Below are positions 23,317-29,683 of a DNA stretch of 29,683 nt, piece by piece. A model generated the notes under the pieces. That model did not search any database. It was not told the origin of the DNA and saw only the letters and a program-made list of their open reading frames with translations. The stretch spans positions 1 to 29,683 of the forward strand of contig JAAEOP010000026.1 in the NCBI GenBank assembly GCA_024223125.1. The letters are read 5' to 3'. The position numbers were made by a program, and so were the translations under genes. The first letter of the stretch is position 1, and every line of letters starts with the position of its first letter. The DNA comes from Chloroflexota bacterium (GTDB lineage Bacteria; Chloroflexota; Anaerolineae; Promineifilales; Promineifilaceae).

Positions 23317-25437
23317 ATGCCCAATTCAAGTATGAACAGAAAACTATTTCTTCCCTTCATTTTAATGACGATACTGTTTTTAGCCGCCTGCGGCGCTTCA
23401 GAAGCCAGCCTTACCCAGACAGAAAGTGGCTCTGGTGAAATAGACGCCTGGCTGCAAGCGCAAGAAAATGAAGTGAATCTGGCCGCCCCCGCAGCCGAAA
23501 ACATTAGCAGTGATGGGCTATCTGCTTCAGCAGAGCCAGCTGCCAACACGTCAACTTCGCTTACTGCAAGCGCACCCACACCCACCATTGAAATCGCCCC
23601 CGACCCAACCAGCCAGGAAACAAACGCGGCCGGGATAGAAGTGGGATTTACGGCCGACGGACATGCCTACAAAGGCAGCCTTGACGCCCCTATTATCATC
23701 GAAGAATTTTCCGACTACCAATGCCCCTTCTGTACCCGCTTTGTGGCCCAAACTTTACCCGGCCTGGTGCAAAATCAGATTGTCGCTGGGGAAGCGGTTC
23801 TCATCTTTTACGACTTTCCGCTAAACCGCATTCATCCGCAGGCAGCCCCAGCCGCCAATGCCGCCCGCTGTGCCGGTGAATATGGCCCGGCCGCTTATTG
23901 GGACATGCACGATATGCTGTTCGGCCGTGCCGGAGAATGGGAAAATAGCAATGCCAATGCCACCTTCATTCGCTATGGTGAAGAGCTGGATTATGAAGTA
24001 GATATGGCAGATTTTGCAGAGTGTGTGGAAAACGGCCGTTACGACAAAGAAGTCCAGGCCGATTTAGATTCAGGTCTGAGTCGTGGCGTAGGCAGCACCC
24101 CCAGCTTCTTTATTAACAACCAGCCACTCATTGGCGCCCATCCATTGGAAACATTCAACGAAGTCATTACGGCCGTGCTAAATGGCGAAGAAATTGCGGC
24201 TGCTCCCGAAGCAGAACCACAAGAAGTGGGCGAGATTGTCATCCCCACCCCGGCCGCAATTCCCCTGGAACCAGAAGCCATCGCCTTTGAAATGGGCGAC
24301 CCCAACGCCCCGGTTCGCATTGTAGAATATACCGATTACCAATGCCCCTTCTGTCGCTCATACGCCGAGGAAACATTACCCACCCTCATCGCCGAACTGG
24401 TAGAAACAGGGCGGGTACATTACGTTATGAAAGATTATCCGCTGGAAAATCTGCACCCAGAAGCGCGTGCGGCCGCCATTGCCGCCCGCTGTGCCGGGGA
24501 ACAAGACGCCTACCCAGACATGCACGACGCCCTCTTTAGCGCCCAAGATAGATGGGCTGGACAGGGGGTTGGCAGCGGCAAAATATTTGCTGAATTGGCC
24601 GAAGAAGTGGGTCTGGATGTAGCCGCTTTTAATACCTGTACCCTCAATCTTCAGACTGATGCATTAGTTCAGGCAAACATAGACGAAGCCCAACGCTTAG
24701 GTGTCCGCAGCACCCCTTCTTTCTTTTTCAATGGCTATTTGGCCGCTGGAGCGCTGCCTTACCAACAATTTGAGCAAATTGTGGGCTGGGCAGAAAATGG
24801 TGAACTGGAAGATGTAATTGCTGAAAGTATTCGTCAGGCGCAACAAGCGCAGCAAGCACAGCAACAACAACCTCCAGAACCAACCGGGCCGGTTGATGTG
24901 CCCATTGGAGATGCCTTTGCCATTGGCGACCCAGACGCGCCTATCACCATTATTGAATATACCGATTTTCAATGCCCCTTTTGCAGCCGCTACTTTAACG
25001 AAACATTCTCCCTGATTGCCGAGAATTACATTGAGACGGGTGTGGTGCGTTATGTATTTAAGGATTTCCCCCTAACCTCGATTCATCCGCAAGCTGTGGC
25101 TGCGGCCGAAGCAGCCCGTTGTGCCGGCGACCAAGATGCTTTTATGGAGATGCACGATCTGCTTTTTGTCAATCAGGCTGAATGGAACGGCCGCGAAAAC
25201 AGTACCGAAACTTTCACCAGCTATGCAGAACAGTTAGGCTTAGACACGGCCGCTTTTAGCGCCTGCCTGGAAAACAACACCTACGAAGCGGCCGTGATGG
25301 CTGACCTGGAAGAAGGGATTGGATTTAGCGTGCGTGGAACACCCACTTTTTTCATCAATGGAACCTACCTTTCCGGAGCCCAACCATATCAAGTGTTCGA
25401 GCAAGCCATTCAACACTTTTTAGAGAATTCTGAGTAG
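23317..25437 (+). CDS. Lipoprotein with three tandem DsbA-like thioredoxin domains
   Basis: This 706-residue lipoprotein has the signal FILMTILFLAAC (Cys25 lipidated), an Ala/Ser/Thr-rich linker, then three complete DsbA/Thioredoxin_4 domains. Each has a CPFC active site (Cys at about 136, 343 and 553), a following DFPL/DYPL-xxxHP segment, an ARCAG cysteine, a fourth cysteine (ECVEN, TCTLN, ACLEN) and the cis-proline strand (STPSFF, STPSFF, GTPTFF). Domains are joined by a Pro/Glu linker and a Gln-rich linker (QQAQQAQQQQPPEP). All three look catalytically intact, so it should oxidise or shuffle disulfides in exported proteins. One domain per protein is usual; three in tandem is rare. ATG 23317 has agga 8 nt upstream, preferred to 23254. 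The divergent gene starts 113 bp away; the HprK-like gene follows by about 33 bp. Confidence 0.88.
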   Translation: MPNSSMNRKLFLPFILMTILFLAACGASEASLTQTESGSGEIDAWLQAQENEVNLAAPAAENISSDGLSASAEPAANTSTSLTASAPTPTIEIAPDPTSQETNAAGIEVGFTADGHAYKGSLDAPIIIEEFSDYQCPFCTRFVAQTLPGLVQNQIVAGEAVLIFYDFPLNRIHPQAAPAANAARCAGEYGPAAYWDMHDMLFGRAGEWENSNANATFIRYGEELDYEVDMADFAECVENGRYDKEVQADLDSGLSRGVGSTPSFFINNQPLIGAHPLETFNEVITAVLNGEEIAAAPEAEPQEVGEIVIPTPAAIPLEPEAIAFEMGDPNAPVRIVEYTDYQCPFCRSYAEETLPTLIAELVETGRVHYVMKDYPLENLHPEARAAAIAARCAGEQDAYPDMHDALFSAQDRWAGQGVGSGKIFAELAEEVGLDVAAFNTCTLNLQTDALVQANIDEAQRLGVRSTPSFFFNGYLAAGALPYQQFEQIVGWAENGELEDVIAESIRQAQQAQQAQQQQPPEPTGPVDVPIGDAFAIGDPDAPITIIEYTDFQCPFCSRYFNETFSLIAENYIETGVVRYVFKDFPLTSIHPQAVAAAEAARCAGDQDAFMEMHDLLFVNQAEWNGRENSTETFTSYAEQLGLDTAAFSACLENNTYEAAVMADLEEGIGFSVRGTPTFFINGTYLSGAQPYQVFEQAIQHFLENSE

Positions 25438-25470
25438 CAAATTACAGGTAGCGAGTGGGCGCTGAAAATC

Positions 25471-26481
25471 ATGACCAGCCGCCAGCCACCAGCAATCATG
25501 TTTCTCCAATTACACTCCTTAACGATTCAATTAGAGAGTCAGAACACGGCCGCTAACCAACAGTGGCGCATCTTATTTGATGGCTGGCTGCAAAACGAAC
25601 GGCCGGCAACGCCAGATATATGCCTAAGTCTGGAACTCGTCCCCCACCTGCCGCTGTTGCCAGAAACGGCCGTCCTCTTCACCGATTCGCAATCCCGACC
25701 AGACGATATGAGAAGCATCGCCGTCTATGCTGCGGAGGCTGAAAATGTGTGGCTGCATTTTACGGATGGGGCGCTGGTGCGGCTGCCACTTCAGCCAGAA
25801 TTGGCCGGAGACATCCCCACCGCTGCCGGTTATATTACGCCGCAGATTATGGAATACGGCCGTTTTGAAGATGTCACCTTTACCGCCCTGGCCCCTTTAC
25901 TGCGGCAGCGAGGTTATTATCTGATTCATGCTTTTGCAGCCGAAAGAGACGGCCGGGCTGTGCTCGTTGTGGGGCCATCGGGCAGTGGCAAAACCACAAC
26001 CGGCCTCAGTCTGCTGCTAGATGGTTGGAAGCTGCTGTCCAATGATGTCGTTTTATTACAGGCCCAGGCAGATGGCGTCTACGCTCTGCCTACGCCTGGC
26101 GGAGTCAGCATTCGAGCGGAGACATTGCCCCTGCTGCCCCGATTGAAAACCATACTGTCCATCCAGACGCCAGATGGTGATGGTAAAATTCATCTTTCGA
26201 GTACAGCTTTAACAGGTGGAGATTGGGCAGCCGCAGCGCCGGTGACAGCCGTGTTTTTCCCCCACATTGAAAGTAAACCAACCAACACCCTATCCACCCA
26301 AAATCGAGCCATCTGCTTGGTAAAACTGATGGCCGAAAGTGTAGACCGTTGGGATAAAATGACGTTACCAGGGCATATCGAAATCTTACAACAGGTGTGT
26401 GAGCAAGCGGCCGTGTATAATCTCCATCTGGGCCAGGATATGACCCAATTACCAGCTCTGATCATGGAGGAAACCACATGA
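25471..26481 (+). CDS. HprK-like P-loop serine kinase-related protein
   Basis: This 336-residue soluble protein has a C-terminal half resembling the HPr kinase/phosphorylase catalytic domain: AVLVVGPSGSGKTTTGLSLL (P-loop GPSGSGKT at 168-175), then LLSNDVVLL as the second acidic motif, and a YALPTPGGVSIR strand. The N-terminal 150 residues are beta-rich and not recognised. True HprK phosphorylates HPr in carbon control, but HprK-related proteins of this shape in other bacteria are often found with peptide-modification genes. No PqqD or precursor peptide was seen here. The start is 25471 or 25498, neither with a Shine-Dalgarno, and a heptamer array lies between them. Its stop overlaps the next start (ATGA, 26478-26481), so the two are translationally coupled. 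Function is inferred only at family level. Confidence 0.75.
   Translation: MTSRQPPAIMFLQLHSLTIQLESQNTAANQQWRILFDGWLQNERPATPDICLSLELVPHLPLLPETAVLFTDSQSRPDDMRSIAVYAAEAENVWLHFTDGALVRLPLQPELAGDIPTAAGYITPQIMEYGRFEDVTFTALAPLLRQRGYYLIHAFAAERDGRAVLVVGPSGSGKTTTGLSLLLDGWKLLSNDVVLLQAQADGVYALPTPGGVSIRAETLPLLPRLKTILSIQTPDGDGKIHLSSTALTGGDWAAAAPVTAVFFPHIESKPTNTLSTQNRAICLVKLMAESVDRWDKMTLPGHIEILQQVCEQAAVYNLHLGQDMTQLPALIMEETT
25476..25496. repeat. Three 7-nt units just ahead of ATG 25498
   Basis: cagccgc, cagccac and cagcaat follow in register (25476-25496). They lie between two candidate starts of the HprK-like gene and end one base before ATG 25498, hinting that the true start may be 25498 and that the array is intergenic. 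Confidence 0.4.
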
Positions 26482-27017
26482 AACCTGTCACCTTTGCCAC
26501 CGTCATCGGCATTCAATTGCAGATTAGCCAGACCGGGCTTCTCAGTTCACTTGTTTTGTGGATAGTGTTGGCGTTGGCTGCAAATTGGCTACTGCCCCTA
26601 ACGATTGGACAAGCCATTTTGGGTGGATTGCTGGCTACGCTTTTACATTGGGTGAATGTGTTTGGACATCATCTGGGTCATGCGGCGGCCGCCAGACGAG
26701 TCGGCTATCCGTTGGAACTGGTGCGGATGTTTTACCTCTTAGGCGGCCAACGTTACCCCAGAAATGAACCAGACCTCCCGGCCAAAACCCATATTCAGCG
26801 GGCTTTGGGCGGCCCCATTGCCAACCTGTGTTTGGCATTGGTGGGGATGATGGCAGTCTGGCTGCTGCGGCCGTTTGGCGAACTCCCCTTTTACCTTTCC
26901 CTCTTTTTTACCCTGGAGTCATTCTTCATTTTCTTTATCGGCGCTCTCTTACCGCTGGGCTTTACTGATGGTAGTACGCTGCTGTATTGGTGGCCCAAAC
27001 GCCGGCAATCCAACTAA
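26478..27017 (+). CDS. Site-2-protease-like (M50-type) membrane protein with HHxGH in place of HExxH
   Basis: This 179-residue protein has four or five hydrophobic segments. It carries FGHHLGHAAAARRVGYP (HHLGH at 64-68) where M50 intramembrane proteases have HExGHAxxARxxG, so the catalytic Glu is replaced by His. A second motif near the C-terminus (LPLGFTDGSTLL, Asp164) corresponds to the third zinc ligand in family members. The fold and metal site may be kept while ordinary peptidase catalysis is probably lost or altered. A strong Shine-Dalgarno (ggagg, 26466-26470) and a 4-nt overlap tie it to the HprK-like gene. It ends 38 bp before a convergent methyltransferase gene, with no clear terminator between. 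Family assignment rests on the motifs and topology and is moderately sure. Confidence 0.6.
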   Translation: MKPVTFATVIGIQLQISQTGLLSSLVLWIVLALAANWLLPLTIGQAILGGLLATLLHWVNVFGHHLGHAAAARRVGYPLELVRMFYLLGGQRYPRNEPDLPAKTHIQRALGGPIANLCLALVGMMAVWLLRPFGELPFYLSLFFTLESFFIFFIGALLPLGFTDGSTLLYWWPKRRQSN

Positions 27018-27055
27018 TCAGGACTCATCACTCGATCGTAGGACTGTATTGGGAA

Positions 27056-27676
27056 TTAACATAACGAGCCATCCTTACTTTCTCGTCTAAACCAAAACCA
27101 ACCCGATTTCCACGACTTTTCCCCCACTTCAGTCACCCCAATTTCTGTTTTATCCAATGTGAATCCTTGAGCAAATAGAGCTTTCACGGCCGTTTCAGAC
27201 ACACCATGCGGCCCCTCTTCACTCTGATTTTCTTCTTGCATACGGACGAATAATAAGAATGGACTGCCTGGCTCAAGCAAGCGACACAATTCCACATGGT
27301 ACGCTTTTTGTTGGGCTTCATCCAGGGCATGAAAACAACCGACATCTACACCGCATTGGTAACGGCCGGGCAAAAACCCCAACTCCGTTACCGAAGCTAC
27401 ATGAAAATGGATACGCTCACTCAGGCTGGCGGCCGTGGCCCGCTTTTGGGCTTCGGCAATGGCCTGAGGTACAAAATCCACCCCATCTACCTGCCATCCT
27501 TGTTGGGCTAGATAGAGGGCAGTACGGCCGTAGCCACACCCCAAATCCAACACCCGCCCCGGCTGTAACCCGGCCGCCAAGGCCATCACCTCTGGCGGTG
27601 GCTGCACATCATCCCAAGGAAGCTGCCCCTCGTTATATCGTTCTACAAACTTACTCAATGTTGTATCGTCACTCAT
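27056..27676 (-). CDS. Class I SAM-dependent methyltransferase
   Basis: This 206-residue soluble protein has the Rossmann-fold methyltransferase signature VLDLGCGYGRTALYLAQQ (motif I, residues about 41-58), then VDGVDFVPQAIAEA with the acidic residue that binds the SAM ribose, and VDVGCFHALDE as motif IV. It resembles Methyltransf_25/TehB-like small-molecule methyltransferases; the substrate is not apparent. A strong Shine-Dalgarno (aaggag, 5 nt before the ATG) and a TATACT box lie upstream. It is divergent from the metal ATPase, so a shared role in handling toxic metals or metalloids is possible but unproven. The C-terminal residues (RRESKDGSLC) are unremarkable. Confidence 0.85.
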   Translation of the reverse strand: MSDDTTLSKFVERYNEGQLPWDDVQPPPEVMALAAGLQPGRVLDLGCGYGRTALYLAQQGWQVDGVDFVPQAIAEAQKRATAASLSERIHFHVASVTELGFLPGRYQCGVDVGCFHALDEAQQKAYHVELCRLLEPGSPFLLFVRMQEENQSEEGPHGVSETAVKALFAQGFTLDKTEIGVTEVGEKSWKSGWFWFRRESKDGSLC

Positions 27677-27702
27677 TGGGTCTCCTTGTCATAAGCGCCT
27701 AA

Positions 27703-27708
27703 AGTATA
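27703..27708 (-). promoter_or_regulatory. -10 box TATACT of the methyltransferase gene
   Basis: On the minus strand TATACT occupies 27708-27703. Transcription would begin near 27696, leaving about 20 nt with the aaggag site ahead of ATG 27676. The hexamer at -35 (TTAGTT) is poor. Confidence 0.4.
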
Positions 27709-27739
27709 ACAAGGAAATGAGCATAAACTAACATTCGCC

Positions 27740-27771
27740 TTGACATTCAACCCAGCTTGAAGGTGTAAGAT
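27740..27771 (+). promoter_or_regulatory. MerR-family-type metal-responsive promoter and operator
   Basis: TTGACA (27740-27745) and TAAGAT (27766-27771) are separated by 20 nt rather than 17. The spacer carries a dyad, ACATTCAA (27743-27750) facing TTGAAGGT (27757-27764). An over-long spacer with a dyad between -35 and -10 is the hallmark of promoters that MerR-family regulators (ZntR, CadR, CueR, PbrR) untwist when metal binds. It lies 6 nt before the ATG of a metal-exporting ATPase, which is the expected target. The regulator gene is not in the window. Confidence 0.75.
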
Positions 27772-27777
27772 AGCTGC

Positions 27778-29683
27778 ATGACGACTACAAACAAACAAAC
27801 ATTTTTCATTGAAGGGATGGATTGCGTCAGTTGTGCCCGCACCCTGGAAAAAGGGGTAGCCCAACTAGATGGCGTCAACCATTGCCAGATCAACTTTACC
27901 ACTGAAAAGCTGACAATTGACGGAGAAGTAGCGCCAGAAGCTTTGGTATCCCAGGTACGCCAATTGGGGTATGACGTTAGAGAAGAAACCGATGATGGAA
28001 ACACGGCCGTCTCCCCCCCACCCAACTTCTGGCATTTCCTGTGGCAGCAAACGGAAACCCGTCTGGCCTTATTCGGCGCTCTGTTCGTCCTGCCCGGTCT
28101 ATTTATTGTAGAAATTGGAGGTCAGGAATCGGCCGTTGTCAGTGCCCTTTCTGTGATCGCCCTGGCATTGGCCGGATGGCCGATTGCCCGCAGCGGTTGG
28201 GCGGCCATCCGCATCAACCGCGAGATCAACATCAATGTACTCATGACAGTAGCCGCTGTAGGGGCGGTATTTATTGGCGCCTATACAGAAGCGGCTATGG
28301 TCATGGTATTGTTTGCTCTGGGGGAAGCATTGGAAGGGTACACAGCCGGCCGCGCCCGCTACGCTGTTCGCAGCCTGATGACTGTCGTTCCCAATAAGGC
28401 CGTTAAATTATTGAACGGCCGTCAAACTACCGTTCCCGTCTCCCAACTCCAAATTGGTGATCGGATTTTGGTCAAACCGGGAGCGCGTATTAGTATGGAC
28501 GGCCGCGTGTTAAGCGGCGTCTCCACTGTCAACCAGGCCCCCATCACCGGGGAAAGCCAGCCGGTAGACAAACAAACGGGCGACACTGTATTTGCGGGCA
28601 CAATCAACGGCACGGCCGCACTAGAAATCGAAGTCACCCATCTGGCCGCAGACAACACGGTTAGTCGTCTAGTGCAAATGGTACAAGAAGCGCAGGAAAA
28701 ACAGGCCCCGGCCCAACGATTTGTAGACCAGTTTGCCCGCTATTACACCCCGGCCGTCATGGTACTGGCCGTTCTCGTCGCCACCATTCCGCCGTTGTTT
28801 TTTAACCAGCCTTTTTTGAATGATGGAGAGACACTGGGTTGGCTGTATCGCAGTTTGGCGCTGCTGGTGGTGGCCTGTCCTTGTGCCCTGGTCATCAGCA
28901 CCCCCGTCACCATCGTCAGCGCCATCAGCAATGGGGCGAAGCACGGTATTCTGTTCAAAGGGGGCACGGCCGTTGAAGCATTCAGCCGGGTGCAAGCCAT
29001 CGCCTTTGACAAAACAGGAACCCTGACAAAAGGGCAGCCGGCCGTAGTAGCGCTCCGTTCAGCCGCTTGCACAGGTGATGAGTGTGTAGAATGTCAGGAT
29101 ATGTTGGCGTTGGCAAACGCGGTAGAACAGCAAAGTGAGCATCCGCTGGCACAAGCAATTGTGCAAGAAACGGCCGTGCGCGGCCTCAGTCACAAATATC
29201 CCCTAGCCCAAGATGTAAAAGCATTAACCGGACAAGGGGTAATGGGCCAGGTCAGCGGCCGTTCTGTCATCATTGGCAGCCACACCTATTTTGATGAACA
29301 AATTCCCCACGATGTAGCTGTGTGCCAGGAAGCGACAGCCGATACCATCCAGGGCTATACACCCATGATGGTCGGCGCCGATGGGGTTTATATGGGCACA
29401 ATCAGTGTGGCCGATACGGTACGTCCCAGCAGCCAGACAGCAATTCAACAATTGCAGCAGGCCGGCATCCAGCACACGGTCATGCTGACCGGGGATAACA
29501 GAGCCACCGCTCAATCCATCGCCGCTGAACTGAAATTAACAGACATACGGGCAGAGCTGTTGCCGGAAGATAAGATGACGGCCGTCACTGAACTGCAAAA
29601 GGAGTACGGCCGTGTGGCTATGGTTGGTGATGGCATCAATGACGCCCCAGCCCTGGCGCTGGCCGATGTGGGTATTGCTATTG
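27778..29683 (+). CDS. Heavy-metal-translocating P1B-type ATPase (Zn/Cd/Pb class), 3' end outside window
   Basis: The first 635 codons of a metal pump; the frame is open at the window end, so the protein is incomplete here. Order of domains: HMA metal-binding domain with GMDC16VSC19, transmembrane helices, NINVLMTVAAVGAVFIGAYT and the GEALEGYTAGRAR region typical of CadA/ZntA (P1B-2), the actuator loop ITGES, the ion-site CPC (367-369) followed by ALVISTP, phosphorylation site DKTGT (Asp411), nucleotide-binding HP motif SEHPLA, and the hinge GDGINDAP near 617. It should export Zn2+, Cd2+ or Pb2+ at the cost of ATP. A Cys cluster (CTGDECVEC) precedes the HP motif. There is no normal Shine-Dalgarno: the MerR-type -10 ends 6 nt before the ATG, so the mRNA may be leaderless. 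Confidence 0.93.
   Translation, partial: MTTTNKQTFFIEGMDCVSCARTLEKGVAQLDGVNHCQINFTTEKLTIDGEVAPEALVSQVRQLGYDVREETDDGNTAVSPPPNFWHFLWQQTETRLALFGALFVLPGLFIVEIGGQESAVVSALSVIALALAGWPIARSGWAAIRINREININVLMTVAAVGAVFIGAYTEAAMVMVLFALGEALEGYTAGRARYAVRSLMTVVPNKAVKLLNGRQTTVPVSQLQIGDRILVKPGARISMDGRVLSGVSTVNQAPITGESQPVDKQTGDTVFAGTINGTAALEIEVTHLAADNTVSRLVQMVQEAQEKQAPAQRFVDQFARYYTPAVMVLAVLVATIPPLFFNQPFLNDGETLGWLYRSLALLVVACPCALVISTPVTIVSAISNGAKHGILFKGGTAVEAFSRVQAIAFDKTGTLTKGQPAVVALRSAACTGDECVECQDMLALANAVEQQSEHPLAQAIVQETAVRGLSHKYPLAQDVKALTGQGVMGQVSGRSVIIGSHTYFDEQIPHDVAVCQEATADTIQGYTPMMVGADGVYMGTISVADTVRPSSQTAIQQLQQAGIQHTVMLTGDNRATAQSIAAELKLTDIRAELLPEDKMTAVTELQKEYGRVAMVGDGINDAPALALADVGIAI

Larger units (their letters stand above)
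288..29612. repeat. Dispersed highly iterated palindrome CGGCCG / ACGGCCGT
   Basis: By eye I count about 148 CGGCCG and about 53 full ACGGCCGT sites through the window, both inside genes and between them. Random expectation with equal bases is about 7 and 0.5. Because the site is palindromic it serves both strands. In coding regions it appears mainly as Thr-Ala-Val, Asn-Gly-Arg or Arg-Pro depending on frame. It is the densest repeated signal here and is nearly absent only in the 5661-7355 gene. Confidence 0.85.

Noticed and set aside
27259..27702. 147-codon plus-strand open frame over the methyltransferase
   Set aside because: The minus-strand methyltransferase has clear SAM-binding motifs and a Shine-Dalgarno; the overlapping frame has neither.

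Overview
This window is a gene-dense bacterial segment with short intergenic gaps. It most likely comes from a filamentous or anaerobic member of the Chloroflexota (Anaerolineae/Ardenticatenia-like). That placement is inferred from the style of the giant GT-C/YfhO membrane proteins, the Thr/Pro-rich linkers of the surface proteins, a C-terminal IYLPMI tail on a Tat-exported phosphatase, and general codon use. No rRNA or marker phylogeny is available here. No tRNA, rRNA, CRISPR array, insertion sequence or phage gene was seen.

Layout. (1) 117-12202 is an envelope glycan block: a GT39-like membrane glycosyltransferase, an SGNH/GDSL hydrolase, a YfhO-family protein, a second GT39 protein (palindrome-poor, AT-rich, perhaps a newcomer), a convergent DUF2142/GT39-like protein and another large GT-C-like protein. 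Remnants of two further GT genes follow at 12230-12417. (2) 12575-14046 holds a GcvT-fold aminomethyltransferase, a possible small membrane protein and a clear intrinsic terminator. About 580 bp without a convincing gene follow. (3) 23203 down to 14624, all on the minus strand, carries a surface-anchored stalk protein, a family-5 solute-binding lipoprotein, pth, mfd and a PhoD-like phosphatase, probably largely co-transcribed. (4) 23317-27017 on the plus strand carries a lipoprotein with three complete DsbA-like domains, an HprK-like P-loop kinase and a site-2-protease-like membrane protein with an altered HExxH motif. (5) 27056-29683 carries a class I methyltransferase and, divergently, a Zn/Cd/Pb-type P1B ATPase that runs off the window, preceded by a textbook MerR-type promoter.

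Two genome-scale signals stand out beyond the genes. First, the palindrome CGGCCG (often ACGGCCGT) occurs about 150 times by eye count (the 8-mer about 50 times), against roughly 7 and 0.5 expected by chance. It looks like a chloroflexotal analogue of the cyanobacterial HIP1 palindrome. Second, short tandem arrays with 7-nt (one 9-nt) units sit at gene boundaries, resembling the STRR repeats of cyanobacteria. In four consecutive minus-strand genes (surface protein, SBP, pth, mfd) the stop codon lies inside such a repeat, and similar repeats are translated in-frame inside two other places. These two signals, plus the triple-DsbA/kinase/protease-like cluster, are the best candidates for undescribed biology here.
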